From Cyathus striatus (lineage: Eukaryota; Basidiomycota; Agaricomycetes; Agaricales; Nidulariaceae): DNA of 64,000 nt. The stretch is from assembly GCA_025738555.1 (NCBI GenBank), contig JAOVFP010000017.1, forward strand, positions 1,426,001 to 1,490,000. The letters run 5' to 3'. The notes beneath the pieces are model-generated. The model did no database searches. It had not been told where the DNA came from and was given only the letters and a program-made list of their open reading frames with translations. Below, piece by piece: positions 1-12,132 of this stretch. Each line of letters starts with the position of its first letter. The stretch's first letter is position 1. Both the position numbers and the translations under genes were made by a program.

Positions 1-877
1 GGTCGTATAAGGAGCTGCCATCGGCGGTTTTAAGTATAGACATGGCTCGTGCATGACTAGATTCGTCGTGAAGTCAGTTCGGTTGCGGGGAAGAGAGGGG
101 AGAGGAACGCACCTGCGTTGAGCACCATGGCGCAGTGTATTAGTTATACCGCCGCGTAACATTTTCGTAGGTATTGCGATAGGTTGGATAGATATGTTGA
201 GAGGTGAGGAGAGAGGAGGAGGAGGAGGATGGGAGGAGCAACTTGTGGTGGGCTGGGTGACATGGTGTCGATGTTGATCTGGCCAGAGGGATGATCGATG
301 AGAGGTAACCACTGGGACTTGTCCAACTATTAACAACCTCTTCAGCCTCGGCTTTGGATTTTACATTTTCCAGATGCGGTACGACGGTATCTGTCCCTTG
401 GTTATTTGTTTCACGGTCCAATCGAGCAGTGGCTTCGGATAGTGGAAGATCAATGTCAACTGTAATCAGTTGGTAATCAGTTGAGCAGTAAATGAAATAG
501 TTGATACAGATTTCAACATAGAGGGATATGTAAGTAGTGGGGAGTAGTGGGGCGTGCAAACAAGGGTGGGAGGGAAAGATGATGACGAATGGCGAAAAAA
601 TCACCTTGCTTGCAAGGTTTTCTCTCGGGGTCAAAATGGGGCGCACTTTTCGACTTTCACGTGCACTCTCCCATGGTCACATGTTGACGTGCAACGCTCG
701 GGCTCTCATGGAACGCTGGAGCTCTTTGTCTGGTGGCCTCGTTCTACGCTTTCTCCTATCTTCTCAGGCCATACCAGAGCGCATGAAAGGGTTGGATATT
801 TTGTGTACCATCGCGTGTTGCAGGGCTCTTTGTCTTTCTATGCTTTCTCCTCTCTTCTCAGGTCCTCTTGTATGGTA
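1..877. other. No supported gene; pyrimidine-rich remnant
   Basis: I see no conserved protein here. A segment that includes GCTCTTTGTCT and a run ending TTCTCAGG occurs twice, near 720-770 and 823-863, as a short imperfect direct duplication. The overlapping open frames on both strands lack domains and follow the base composition. Confidence 0.4.
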
Positions 878-879
878 TA

Positions 880-1266
880 CTGTACTAATCAAAATACTTC
901 GGCACCCTTATATGTGCGTGACAGGTCCAACCGCGGAACCACTTCGTCAGGTCGAGAATATTGCGTGACAGTTTAAAAAATTCGGCATCTTCATAAGTAG
1001 AAGAGCCCCAAATATATAGCTCTTAAAGTTTAATTAATTAATCTGAAGTCATCATCTAATGGTAAGTTGTATTTAAACGCTGTGAAGGGCCAAATTTGCG
1101 GGGAAAAATTGGAAAATCGTTAGTTCGAACCCTCTTCAGCGAAATTTCTATCCGTGACATCTCAGACCTTCCGTCAGTTGCAGTTATGACGCGTGACAAG
1201 TACCAAATTTCGGCACGTCAGGTAGCTGTGTGACGTGTGACTGCCGAAGTATTTTGATTAGTACAG
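880..1266. mobile_element. MITE with perfect TIRs and TA target duplication
   Basis: A 387 bp element begins CTGTACTAATCAAAATACTT and ends with the exact reverse complement (25 bp TIRs at 880-904 and 1242-1266). TA dinucleotides at 878-879 and 1267-1268 flank it, so the mirror identity runs for 27 bp. There is no coding capacity. TA duplication and short perfect TIRs fit a Tc1/mariner-derived non-autonomous element. The interior contains a GTTCGAACC string resembling a pol III B box, but no tRNA fold. Confidence 0.85.
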
Positions 1267-1268
1267 TA

Positions 1269-2696
1269 CTCGTAACGCTGAATGCGGCACGAAAGGGTTG
1301 GATTGTATACGCGAGAGTTGGACACTTCGAAACGTTGCTCTTACTTGGCTCTCAGGAATGTCAGCTTGCGCTCTCCTCTTCGGAGTGGTTTCACAATTTC
1401 ACATGAACGTTTTCATGGGATTCAGTGAGGGCCCCGTTGGCAAGGGCTTTTGGCGTCCTCGTTTCGTTTCGTTGTATGCTTGATAGGGTTTTAGGATTGG
1501 GGGTGAGTGAACTTTTTTCGTGTCATTGTGGAAAACTTAGTTGCAGTTCAAGGCGAAGACTTGCACTGGACCAATCATATGGGAGCGGTCTTTTTCCCCT
1601 TATGAAGTCTCTCGGACTTCATGTGCGCCCGTTTATGTTTCTGGGCTCAGAACGGGTGAGTCAGTATCGCTCCGCCTCGATTTCGCGAGGTAGTGCTGAC
1701 TCAATCCTTATATCATTTTAATTCAGTCGGTGTGGATCCAGTGGTTCTGATTGGTGCTGGACTCCACTCCTTTGGTTCATAGAGGTTTGCAGGGCATGGT
1801 TATACTGCATCCCTCGTCCTCCTGCACCAGGTTTGATGTCGCTGTTTATTTTATATCTTTTTGTATCACTAATATCTCGCCCTCCTGCACCAGATAGGTA
1901 TCTTGATGGTTTTCTAAGCGTTCGCTTGCACCCACCCTCCCGCTTTCCCGGTTTTCAAATATTACCTTTATACACCCTTTTCTTCTTTTCTTCGTTTACT
2001 CTTTCTTCTTATGAGCTATCTTCTTTGTGCGGCTTCGTATGTGGTGGCAATAAATCACATTTCATCGTGACGGTGCTATCGCTGTGGAAAACTTAGACCT
2101 TGACCTTTCTGCCTGGAAATCTGGATTTTAAATGGGGGAAATTCGGCTGAGGTATACCGGCTACGTTCCATGCCTGGTACAGCACTTCTGATTGACTGTG
2201 AGGCATAGGAGGTTTGCAAATTCTTGCCATTCGCATCGTTCGACTGCCTCCAAGCTGTTTACTCACTGCTCTCTAGCTTCAGGTTCGTTCATTTGCACTA
2301 TAGATTATACCTGAGGTTTTTACTGGTATTCCTTTTTCTGTTGGTTTTATGTGATATTTATGGTGTTCTTCCTTTCTGCTCTTATCCTTTGTCACCTCGG
2401 GCTCTTTTGTATAGCATTCTTGACACTGGTACATATAGGATAATGTGTGCCTTAGGTGCATGGAGAAGATGTTAGTTTTGATGCATGGGAGTTGGACACT
2501 CCACTGCAGGGGTTTTGGGGCTTCGTTATTGCGTAGCCTCATTTTGCCATGTACTGTGATTTTCTTCTGTATGTGGCGAGGTGGAATTTCCTTCGCCGCA
2601 ATATTGGCTGCAAAATATTTTAGTCTCAGCCATAATTGCAAGTCTAAGTTCCTTCGTCATTTCAGATGTTCATGCCATTCCGCGATCAGCATACGA
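1269..2696. other. No supported gene; repeat-derived sequence
   Basis: There are no recognisable domains. Small direct repeats are visible: CCTCCTGCACCAG occurs at about 1818 and 1880, and GTGGAAAACTTAG at about 1528 and 2082. The open frames are short, overlapping and without family resemblance. Confidence 0.35.
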
Positions 2697-2786
2697 ACTC
2701 CAGTATCTGCGTACGCAAAGACATGTCTATTGCAATCTGGGACTCCAGTTTCTGTGTATGCAAAGTCCTGTCTATTGATGAATGCC
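2697..2786. repeat. Two-unit 45 bp tandem repeat
   Basis: Two adjacent 45 bp units both begin ACTCCAGT. Unit 1 reads GCGTACGCAAAG where unit 2 reads GTGTATGCAAAG, so both CpGs of unit 1 are TpG in unit 2. This is a small local example of the CpG decay seen elsewhere in the window. Confidence 0.7.
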
Positions 2787-4091
2787 TGCATGCCAGTTGT
2801 CGTGTCGCCCTGTTGTGCTTTCCTCTCGTTCTTATCTTCACTGCTAACTTTCCGATTCCTTCTCATGTTTCTCATTCCTTGCCATCATTCCCCTGATTCT
2901 CCTCAGGCCACTTTTGCCTGTATTCATAATCTACACTATCCTTCCTCCTCCTAATATCATTTCTCCTCCTGCCACACCTAAACCTATCACCAAAAAATGA
3001 AAGCGAAATGATCACTCATCTCCTTGACAGAACAAGGGGACATAAATTAAAGTCGCAAAGAACTAGAAAGATTAACGCTAGCTCACTCCATATATATTCA
3101 TAGAATGTATTTTATGTATTAATTATCCAACAACAACAAGTACATCCGCTGCTTACTATATTTCCCTTATTCAAACGACCGCAAGCAAGGTTTTCGTCGA
3201 CAAAGTCGACGCTTCCAAGTGAAATAAGCTGGGATCAAAAGAGGGGGATGAGCAAGGTGTTCAGGCGAATGATCTTTGTCACACGACGTCACAAGGCATT
3301 TGCTAATGAGCCAATCATACAGCGTTCCTAGGCTCCAGCCAATCATATTGCCAGAAAGTAAGATCCCGACCGCGATCCACAAATTGCCTTATAGGGGAAT
3401 CCAAACCACCCTATAACCCAACTACCTTAAAAGGTAGTGGGAATCAGTAACATCACGTTCGCATGACGCGTCTGCACGCGTTCCACTCGCACTCTCTGTT
3501 CAATATTTCAATCTCCATCCCCGCTCATTTGTTTCAATCTTTCCTCAAAAAATATTTCCTCGTACACCGTCCCGACAGATACCCATTCCCTGCGACACTC
3601 AGAACTCTCAAAATAGCTTTGACGTCGGCACCGACACACAAGACCCTGAAGTTCAACAAGAAAACCCTTGCCTCCTGAATCCTCGCAATCTCTTCAACTC
3701 ACTGGACTTTGTTACCCGAGTTTTCCCACCCAGTCTTCACTCCTCAGTAACCCTTTCATTTATCTTCATTTATCTTCATTTATCTTCCCTTCTCTCCTTT
3801 TCTTCTTTCATCACTTTCCTTCCTTCTTCCTCTACCTTCATCTTCATGTGCTAATCCCTTCCCAACAGCGAACAGTACTTGATTTCCAAGCATCAAGCAG
3901 CCCTCCCATGCGCTTCCTGGAAAACCTGAATTCACTGAGAGCAGGTATGATAATTTATGTAGGTAAGGAATGCAGTATGTGTGAGTTGTGTGAGTAAGTG
4001 ACAGTAGGAATGAAATTTCACGAGTTTCGCATCGCAGGTAGATTGCCTGCTCTACAAGAGAAATACTACATTCACATTTAAAATATATCCT
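2787..4091. other. Intergenic; pyrimidine-rich stretch with acceptor-like end
   Basis: There is no supported gene. A long C/T tract at about 3690-3860 ends in GTGCTAATCCCTTCCCAACAG, which resembles a fungal branch point followed by a 3' splice site. The same arrangement recurs near 8.26, 29.29, 31.11, 31.21, 44.70 and 63.78 kb. Confidence 0.4.
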
Positions 4092-5466
4092 TTACAGTCT
4101 TCCCTTTACCGCATCCCTAATAACCGGTTCCAAAGCAAATGTCTGGCCTTCAGGTTCGACAGCAAAAGTTTGCTTCCATAGCGGCTTCAACTGCTCTGGA
4201 AGTTTCCAAGCAAGCTCTTCATTTCGCTGCCAAAATCTCAACAGATGCCGACTAAGAAATACGGTTAGAACACCTTGGTTTTTCATCCAATGATCACAGA
4301 ACTTACGTTTGTTCCTCATCGTCAGTGAAGCCATCACGAGCGTGGAATATGCTCAGGTTGTTAATATATTGAATGTCTCCCTTCTGGAAGTTAAGCTCGA
4401 GAGAGTAATCCTCCGCAAGGAAATGCAATGCGTCCAGAGCCTCTGCCTGTGCCTCCGTAATGGGCGGTATCTTATCCGACCTCGGAAGAGCGAGGAACCC
4501 AATAAAGTAACGACGCCCGTACTGAATAACCACTTTCTCATCCAAATAGTACAATAGGGGACGATGTGTAACAGGTGGATCTCGTCCAAACCTAAATAAA
4601 GGTCACGTAAAAAAAACAGACACAACCCTCCAATTCAACAAAAACACGTACTCATCAACCGGCCAAGGTTCCGACAACGTCTTAATCAAATCAGGCCTAT
4701 ACTCCGCCAAATGATTATACACCCTCCAACTACTACTAATCCTCGAAGCGCCCCCTTCCTTCGCAGTCTGCAGCGCAAAAGCGAAACAATATCAGACCCC
4801 TGATCTGTATGGAATACCTGCTTGTCAGTGGTATACGCTGGACCGCCGATACTCCCTGCCGCTGCAGTGCGCGTCAAATCCTTGATGTGTGAGAGGACGC
4901 CACCGTTTTTGTCTTGCAGCCCTCTCGTGGGCGCGATGTAGGACGAAACTCCGGCGTAGATCAGGACGTTGTCGTATCTGGAGTATGAGGAGACAGGTAT
5001 AGTGCGAAGCACAACAAATCCGCGACCATAGTGGAGCTCTTTTGCTAATAACTTCAACTCGGGACCCAGTGTAGGGAGAGGGAAGGTGGATTTGGATACG
5101 TGTCCGAGGTGTAGGTCCAGTCCTTGAGATCAATAAGCCCCACCAACGTTTATACTTACTCTCCACTTCAAACACTTGGCACTTACCGTGGAAATGTTTC
5201 ACAGCATCGTCAATCTCCTTCAACTGCTCCTCCGTGAGCTGATACACCCACTGTGACTCGTCTTTCCAGTCCTTCCCCTCCCAAACCAGCGGTGACTCCA
5301 ACTTCTTTGGAAATCCGTTTGGAAGGGGCGTCTGAAGCAACGAAGGATCTTCAGATAGCCTTCTTGCGGTCCGTGCGTGCCACCTGGCTCGGTCCGGGTG
5401 ATACGTGATATCAGGCTGCTTCGCCCTTATGGGCGCGAGCGAGGATTCGACTTCCATGGCTGACAT
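4092..5466 (-). CDS. TauD/TfdA-family Fe(II)/2-oxoglutarate dioxygenase, 4 exons, one frame break
   Basis: Predicted non-heme iron dioxygenase of the fungal TauD/TfdA type; the natural substrate cannot be told. The exons that rebuild the protein are 5466-5187, 5122-4652, 4591-4307 and 4251-4092, all with GT-AG introns of 55-64 nt. The iron site is visible as FHTDQGSD (His-x-Asp) in exon 2 and SIFHARDGF (distal His) at the end of exon 3. RHLLRFWQRN in exon 4 supplies the Arg that normally holds 2-oxoglutarate. The reading DIVS then FALQTAKEGGAS needs one extra base at about 4778-4787: spliced length is 1196 nt instead of the expected 1197. That is either a real one-base deletion or a sequencing error. 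The rebuilt length of about 398 aa is normal for the family. The start is the first Met of the open frame and has a TATA-like box upstream. Confidence 0.88.
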
Positions 5467-5528
5467 ACTTGTGTGATAAGGGGACCTACAATTATGTGGT
5501 GCGTATTACTGCTATCGGGGAAACTTTG

Positions 5529-5536
5529 CTTATATA
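5529..5536 (-). promoter_or_regulatory. TATA-like box of the dioxygenase gene
   Basis: On the minus strand, GCTATATAAGC lies about 65-70 bp before the dioxygenase ATG at 5466. This is a usual position for a fungal TATA element. It is inferred from motif and spacing only. Confidence 0.45.
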
Positions 5537-5721
5537 GCAAATCCTGGATCGGACGATGATGCAATAACCATTCGGTCTGGCGAGCTCTTTCTCAGAGATC
5601 TATTTTCATCGGTGTCGTTGCTATTTTAAGCACTATCGAAGTAGAGAAGAAAGCTACCCGAGCTTAAGAGCGCGCCGTGGGGCACCTAGTTTTAACCGTG
5701 CACGCACAAAAGTGAGTGTGA

Positions 5722-5740
5722 TTGAGCGTGCCACGCTCAA
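5722..5740. repeat. Short perfect palindrome
   Basis: TTGAGCGTG and its mirror CACGCTCAA face each other with no more than one base between. A further CACGCTCAC occurs about 10 bp downstream. The palindrome may be a binding site or a remnant of a TIR element; nothing supports one over the other. Confidence 0.4.
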
Positions 5741-5859
5741 GTCCAAATTTTCACGCTCACTATATATATAACCGTTGTAAATGGCTGGTTTCTGAGTCTA
5801 ACTAAATGCAAATCAAGTAACTGTACTTACTGTAATATTTATTATCTTTTTGATTGTCT

Positions 5860-6620
5860 ACTCAAGGCACATTAGTCAAGCTGACAGCAGTGCAGTGATT
5901 GATTAAGGTTGTTATGATGAAGTCTGCTTCCGAATTACCATTTAAAATTTTTTTGAGATCCTATAACTTATGTACTTGCGCAAAGATCAGCTGAGCGAAC
6001 ATCCTACGCGCGAATAAAATATCTATATACTTATAATTATGATAATTTTTTAACTGAGGTGCATTAGCTGAGCTGCAGTTTACCAATTAGTGAAGGTCGG
6101 AGTATAGTCTGATTATAATTTTTTAACTGAGGTACATTAGCTTAGCTGCAGCTGCGCCAACTGGCGAAGGTTGGACTATACTTAGTCTGATAGGTTAGTA
6201 AAGCCTGGTTATACTATATTTTCTGAGTGGATACATGGTCTATCTATACGTTATTTTCTTGGTTATTCCAAAGGTCACTTTGTTGAATGGTTTGAGCCTG
6301 CATGAGCTGTAAGTCCGATCAACAAAAGTGGGCATATACGGGTCTAGTGGAGGTTCTAATAACAACCCATTTTTTATATTCTAGTCAAGAGTAAACATGG
6401 TTACATGGACAGTCTATCAGTTCATATGTCTAACTTGAGCTGCACTGTATTAATTGACGAAAGCTAGACTATATAACATTAACCTTTGTTTCCAGTGTAT
6501 ATGGACTAGTTGTAATAATTTATATTTAAGTGCCTTTATTAATTTCATAAGAATCCTTTGTTGGGTGGTTTGAGCTCGAAGTTTGAAGTCTCAATGCGTC
6601 AGGTACCATACACATTTTCT
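5860..6620. repeat. Degenerate periodic repeats with hairpin core
   Basis: GAGGTRCATTAGCTKAGCTGCAG followed by GCGAAGGTYGGA-like sequence repeats at about 6057 and 6132, with a weaker copy near 6430. A second motif, AAGGTCACTTTGTTGAATGG, occurs at 6271 and in decayed form at 6551. The 6271 copy can form a hairpin between 6278-6286 and 6319-6328. The same motif recurs at 45.8-47.5 and 54.8 kb. No protein is encoded. Confidence 0.5.
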
Positions 6621-7904
6621 ATTTTCTACACTGGGTGCATACAAATCACAAATTTGATTCATATAAGCATACAGGAATATTTCTACTTAAGGATCTTTGG
6701 ATGAACAGCAGTGTATCTTACCTCCATCATACTAAAGTGTTGGACGTTATATGTGCGCGTGTAATGGTCTCTATATTGAGTAGTATACAGTCTCTCTATA
6801 TTTTATTTAACTGAGACACATAATGTGAATACCCGGGCTAGTAATACCTAAAATCATTCTATACATAACAAAGTACGAATGCAGCACATTTCTAGATGCT
6901 TACTATCATAATAGCATATGGATTATTATCCAAGGTTCTTTTGGCTAGCGGCTACGAACGTTACGCTCACACAAAAGACAACCATGAGTCTCGAAGTTTG
7001 TCGGACAAGATTTTCCTCACTTGTCCATACACCCTGTATTCATCTACCTATATTTTTATTCCATCAATGCTCCTTAGTCGATTGGTATTCATCATACCAG
7101 TTCCACTTTCGACAGTGGGATCATGCTAATAGTCGTTGACATTTTTACAACACTTATTGCCGAATCCAACGCCAATTTATTTGTCTATATTTATTTCACA
7201 AGTCAATGACACTACTGACTTACATAATCTCGGCCCTCGACGGTTCGGATCCAGTGCTGCTTGGATTCACGGCCAGCTCAGCTGCTGCACCTCTAACTTA
7301 TTCCCTCTCCATCTGGGTCTTCTGGCTCGTCTTATGGATACAATTATCGTAAAATGGTAGAAGGAGCGTATGCAACGAACTGGTATGAGGATAAGCCACG
7401 ATAAGCAAGTCAAGCTGAGCCATATGTGCCATTCTCCCCGAATACGAGTCCGTACAGTCTGGCACTTGTCCTGTTCTGTGCTTGCCTTGGTTAGTCTCGT
7501 TTGCTCCTTTCATTACCGTTGTTCTTCCTCTGGTGCGTGCTGACCTACCTCTTCACAGATCCACCGTTTTCAAATCCTTTACACCTCCCCGGATGCCACA
7601 TATTCTCTGCAATCCTCTGCCCATCAAAATACCTAATCGAAACGCACCCATGTCCACCATCGACATATCACCACTGCCCCACACTTGATATCGACGAGAC
7701 GGGATTCGGACGTAACACCAGCTTCAGCACGCGACGATTGCGCAACGCACCGGCACAGAGCATGAACTCACTCTTGCGGTTGCAGGCTTTTACGCAACGG
7801 AAGGTCGGTCGGAGGGTTGTTATTGAGGGTTTTGAGATAAAAGGGAGCCGGTGTCTATGGGCACTGGGGTACTTCTAAGACGCACACGCGGGGGAAGTAT
7901 CAGA
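6621..7904. other. No supported gene
   Basis: AT-rich sequence gives way at about 7100 to a C/T-rich stretch with short open frames on both strands. None shows a recognisable domain. The transition suggests several small repeat insertions, but I could not define their ends. Confidence 0.3.
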
Positions 7905-8640
7905 CGTAGGGTACGTCATTTCTCCCTTACTCGCACTTTCATTCTTCAGCTTGATTTCCTTTCTATCTCCTCTATCCCCGTTCTTTTGTTTACTCCCCCT
8001 CCCTCCCTCCCTCACGTTCTTACTATATATCCCATGCTCCATCTACCCCCCGTTTCCATCACTTTCCTCTACTTCTCGTCACCCTTCCTTTCATCTCCTT
8101 ATCGCCCCCCTCCCTTTTCGTAGCCCTCATCTCGGGTCCTTTCTCTTAGCATACTTCCTCACCTCTTTACGTTCCTCCATCTGCCTCTTTTACATCCCTC
8201 CAACTTTGTTCCTCTTATTCCCTTCATTCTCCCTCTGTCCTCGTCACGCGCTAACGCGTTCCCAACAGTCTGCCGTAACCTCTCGCACGCGCACAGCAAG
8301 AGTTTCGGGGAAAGAGCGACCCCTGTGCAACATGGTAGTTTTTGACAGGATGGTGGCTCTGCGGTACGTGCCTTCGGGGGTGCATATGCAGGGCAGGAGC
8401 AAACATAGGGTATGTCGTATCTCGTCACCGTTTCGTTCCTCAACACAATTTCCTTTCTACCTCTTCTTTTCTCGTTTCTTCGTTCATTTCCCCTCCCTCA
8501 TGTTCTTACTACACATCCTTTGCTTATTCCTCCCTCGTTCACATCACTTTCCTCGCCTTCTCGCCCTTCTCTCTTCTCGTAGCCCTCGCCTCGTGTCCTT
8601 TCTCTTATCTTACTTCCCCATCTCTTTCTGATCCTCACCT
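7905..8640. repeat. Direct duplication of a pyrimidine-rich intron-like segment
   Basis: Two diverged copies lie about 460-500 bp apart. They share TTTCCTTTCTAYCTC, a tract rich in CCCTCCCTC, and GTAGCCCT followed by CTCG and GTCCTTTCTCTTA (8119 and 8579). Each copy follows a G-GTAYGTC donor-like string. The first ends in GCGCTAACGCGTTCCCAACAG at 8268, an acceptor-like string. The pattern matches the dispersed pyrimidine-rich family described at 30.3 and 43.7 kb. Confidence 0.5.
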
Positions 8641-9564
8641 CGTGTACCCCATCCCTCCTTCCTCTTCTTCGTCACATTCCTTAGTTCCTAATCATTCCTC
8701 TTAGGTGCTAATCCTTTACCGGCAGGCTTTCATACCAAACGGCCTACATACCACTGGATCAAAGGTAGACCAATGGGAACAGGGGGCCCAGCGGCCTTCA
8801 GTTGTATTCAGGGGAAATTGTGGTCTTAGTCAGGCGCTTAAAATGTGAAACTGGTGTGGAGTCCGCTAGAGAGATGGACCGGGAAGCGGAGCATTACGCG
8901 CGTGTACGTGTACACCATAGGTGGGAGGTCCCTTCACTTCTTTATTCGTGATGCTAACGTGCTATATGTAGGCAGGCCGCCTCCGATATGTTGCTGTAAA
9001 CGTGCTCCGAGACACATAATTCAGAGAGAGGCCTTGCTCATTGTTCGTGCAGTATGTACATTCCTTGGCATGTTCATTATTGAGTCGGCATTACGTGGCG
9101 TTATTTGCATGGACCCTTGTATCGCAGAGTGGGTAGGTTGGTAGACGGGAAGATCATTCTGGTCGCATCATTTTTCTCTTCTGACATACGTACCTCGTCG
9201 TCCACCTGTTTCTTATGTTCTTTGAGTTCGCTTTCCTGATATTCCCTACTTCTCTTCCCTTCTCGCTTCTTGCCCTACCCCTCCCCCCAACTCGTATACA
9301 TGGAGCTAACAATCTTCCTTTGCCCGTTCCCGTTGGTTTCTCGCTATCTGACACTACGTTTGCCTAGATATCTTGCTTATGCTCAACGCAACTCTTGCGT
9401 GCATCTTTCCCTCTGCTTCCGAAAAGACGAAATGGAGAAACATACGCTCTCACGACCCTGGAACTCCATCTTTTTCCCTCTCTATCTCCGTTTCTATTCT
9501 AGTGGTGTCTCTGTACGTTGGGATTTTTGCCGTCTGTCATCTTTTATTGCATACTGCTCCAGAA

Positions 9565-10257
9565 GATAATTCCTCCGTGGTCGTCGATGATAACTCTCTG
9601 AAAGAGCTGTATCGCCGCCGCCTTTTCTCATCGAGCAGTCATTCAATTGTACTCGACGACATATTGCGCTTTATCTCCCGATATCTCAAGCTTGAATCTG
9701 TTGAGATCCTCAGTGATCGCTTTCACCTTTGGAGTGAACATTTCTTCACAACCACCTTAAACGGTCTTAGAGGTCTGTCCAGCTTGGTCATGCTTTGCAC
9801 TACTCCTTGCTATATTCGGTCCTCTTGACATGTTCAAACCTACTATATCGACTGAGGCAACTATCTCTGGCTCTCCACACTTCTCATCTGGAACAGAACA
9901 GCAATCATTATTTATTCCTCTTATTCCTTGGTTGCCTGATGCGATATATCAAGTACTTAGATAAGGGCTATGAGAACTTCATCGGAATTACGTTGTCCAT
10001 CAAGTTTATGCAGTCTTTCCCATCTTCGGTTTGAGTCACCAGACTTTCCTCCAGAATACATCCAAGTGCTCGGTCTCGTTCAGAAGTTGGAGATATTGCA
10101 TACTATCCATGGAAAACAATTGTCCGACATGGAACTATCGAGGTCTTGGCTTAAACTCGTTCTGAATGCGGTAAGTATCGTGATCGACGAATCTTTCAGG
10201 AGCTACGGCCAAGCGGCCCACTTGCTTGTGCGCCGCGCATTGGCCCTCACTGCCTAA
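9565..10257 (+). pseudogene. Possible F-box/LRR-like protein remnant
   Basis: This is protein-like sequence in broken frames, not a confident gene. Segments such as LRFISRYLKLESVEIL and TTLNGLRGLSSL (about 9600-9790), then LRFESPDFPPEYIQVLGL with LVQKLEILHTIHG (about 10035-10110), look like the leucine-rich C-terminal part of Agaricomycete F-box proteins. No F-box itself is visible, and joining the parts needs at least two introns or frame changes. A donor-like GCGGTAAGTATC follows at 10168. It could also be an unrelated hypothetical gene. Confidence 0.3.
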
Positions 10258-10873
10258 CACAATCCTGGAAAAATTGAACCTCTTGAGATCTATGGGATAT
10301 GCATGCACACAGCCACCTGGGAATGCAGTTCAAACTGGCCAAGCACTCCGTACGTCCATTCGCCGGATCTTCTGCATCTCGAGCTTCACGCTTACCTACT
10401 GCTCCTGAACAGTGACGTTAAGACAGGTTAAGACCGCATGCCGCCTCCTTCCGGCGCCTCGTTACACCTTCACGACTCCAACCATCACCAAATTTAAGAG
10501 ATGAAAATAACGTTAAGCACACGCACTACTATTGCTGTTGCACAACGTGGCTAAAGACAGACACTGATCCGAATAAGGTCGGTCCGTGTTGTTAAAATGG
10601 TTTATGAAATTATGGGTCAAATCCGCTTTCGGCAGCATAACAGCATGTTTTTACAACTGGTGACTCCCCGTTTCAGACGCCGTAACAATAGCAATGAGCC
10701 CGAGGAAATGCGAGATTTACGGTAGATGGTATTAGACAATGCTTCGATTGGTCTTGGGGGAATGAAACGTTTTGCCTTTTTTCACTTTCTTTTTCCGCGC
10801 CACTGTAGCTTGCGATTTGCGTGTTTAGAAATTTTTAATAGATTGTCCCTGGCGGGTGGTCTGAGAGAAATTG
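10258..10873. other. Intergenic region upstream of the methyltransferase
   Basis: No gene or repeat with clear ends was found. The last 70 bases before the ATG at 10941 are C/T-rich, as is usual for fungal core promoters. Confidence 0.4.
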
Positions 10874-10879
10874 TATAAA
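10874..10879 (+). promoter_or_regulatory. TATA-like box of the methyltransferase gene
   Basis: TATAAA lies 62-67 bp before the ATG. A pyrimidine-rich CTCTCCTTCTCTCTTG tract lies between them, a typical fungal promoter layout. Called from motif and spacing only. Confidence 0.5.
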
Positions 10880-10940
10880 GGAGGCGGGTACTCATGGATT
10901 TCATTCACTACTCTCCTTCTCTCTTGTAGCACTTCCCAAC

Positions 10941-12132
10941 ATGCCTGTGTCCACACTTGCCTGCAATCCTATCCCTCACGACGTTCCTCGCAATTTCTCC
11001 TGCGATCAGTATATCTTACCCTCCGACGAGATTGAACGCGAAAGGCATGTGGATGCGTTTTTCCAAGATATATCCCGCACTAACCAGTATATCAGGCTCC
11101 AGTTCCAACATGAACTCATTAAGCGTATTTACGACAACAACTTAATATTGGCTCCCGTAAAGTTCCACTCGGGAGATAACATCTTGGAGTGTGGGACTGG
11201 CACTGGTAAGAATCTAGCAACCCGCGGTTTTCATGGCGCTCTGGCTGACAGGCCTCACCATAGGTGCATGGGTCATGGACGTTTCTAAAGATGTTCCATC
11301 ATCGGTTGGCGTACATGGATTTGATATTGCATCACGGCTCTTCCCTCTGTCACCTCCATCCAACCTTTCATTTTCGACATCCTCCGTCTTGAGCATGCCT
11401 AAGGAATGGGAAAATTCCTTCAAGCTAGTCCACCAACGCCTCCTCATGGCAGGCCTTCAAGTCGAGCATTGGCTCAAGGCCACACGCGAGATGTACCGCG
11501 TTGTTGCTCCAGGAGGCTGGGTCCAGCTCGGGGAAGTAGGCTTCTGGAGAGCCGGCCCTGCCACCAAGAGGCATCGTGAACTCGTCCGCACAGTGTTCGA
11601 GTCGAAGGGTCTCCTCCTCGACTGCGCCGACCATCTCGAGGAATGGCTTAAGCTCGCTGGATTTAAAAATGTCCGTGTTGAGCGTAGGTCTATCCCTCTC
11701 GGTGGCTGGGGAGGCAGGAACGGCCAGGAGGCTATGGACAACTGGATCGAGGTTTTCCGGGCAATGAAGACGCCGACTCTCAACGGAGGCGGATTCGGCT
11801 ACGTTAACTCTGAGTCCGAGTTCGACAAGATGATCGACGAAGTTGAGCGGGAGTGGGACCAGACTCCTGGAGCTGATATGCAGTTTGTCATCGTATACGG
11901 GCAGAAAGAAACACAAACCAAAAACTACTCTATCAATATGACCAAGTGTTCAGCACTTTTCAGCGCGACGGCCATGAACATTTGGACCCACTTTTCAAAG
12001 GGTCATGCGAAGCCTGACAAAAATTGTAAGTGTTCATGGAAATCTACGCTAGCGAAGCGTGCGGCCAAAAACTCAACCTTAACCTCTATTTTTTCGTTGC
12101 ACCTCTGTTCAAAATGCTCCGTGACGCGTTGA
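10941..12132 (+). CDS. SAM-dependent methyltransferase (LaeA/UMTA-like class), C-terminus extended into a MITE
   Basis: Two exons, 10941-11205 and 11264-12132, are joined across a 58 nt GT-AG intron, giving 377 codons. The join makes LECGTGTGAWVMDV, the glycine-rich SAM-binding motif I. Later come HGFDIASRLFP, where the acidic residue contacts SAM, and REMYRVVAPGGWVQLGE, the post-II motif typical of fungal class I methyltransferases. The C-terminal half (EHLEEWLKLAGF-like, GGWGGRNGQEAMDNW) is usual for the LaeA-like group. The substrate is unknown; such proteins act in secondary metabolism or as regulators. The last ~66 codons, from 11931, are read from a TA-flanked MITE, so the ancestral C-terminus is lost or replaced. 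Splicing within the MITE could also remove this tail. Confidence 0.87.

Noticed and set aside
1030..1150. tRNA gene inside the 880-1266 MITE (A-box-like TAATGGTAAG, B-box-like GTTCGAACC, CTGAAG/CTTCAG ends)
   Set aside because: The T-arm stem does not pair (the bases before TTCGAAC do not match those after it) and no anticodon arm can be placed. It is at most a tRNA-derived relic.
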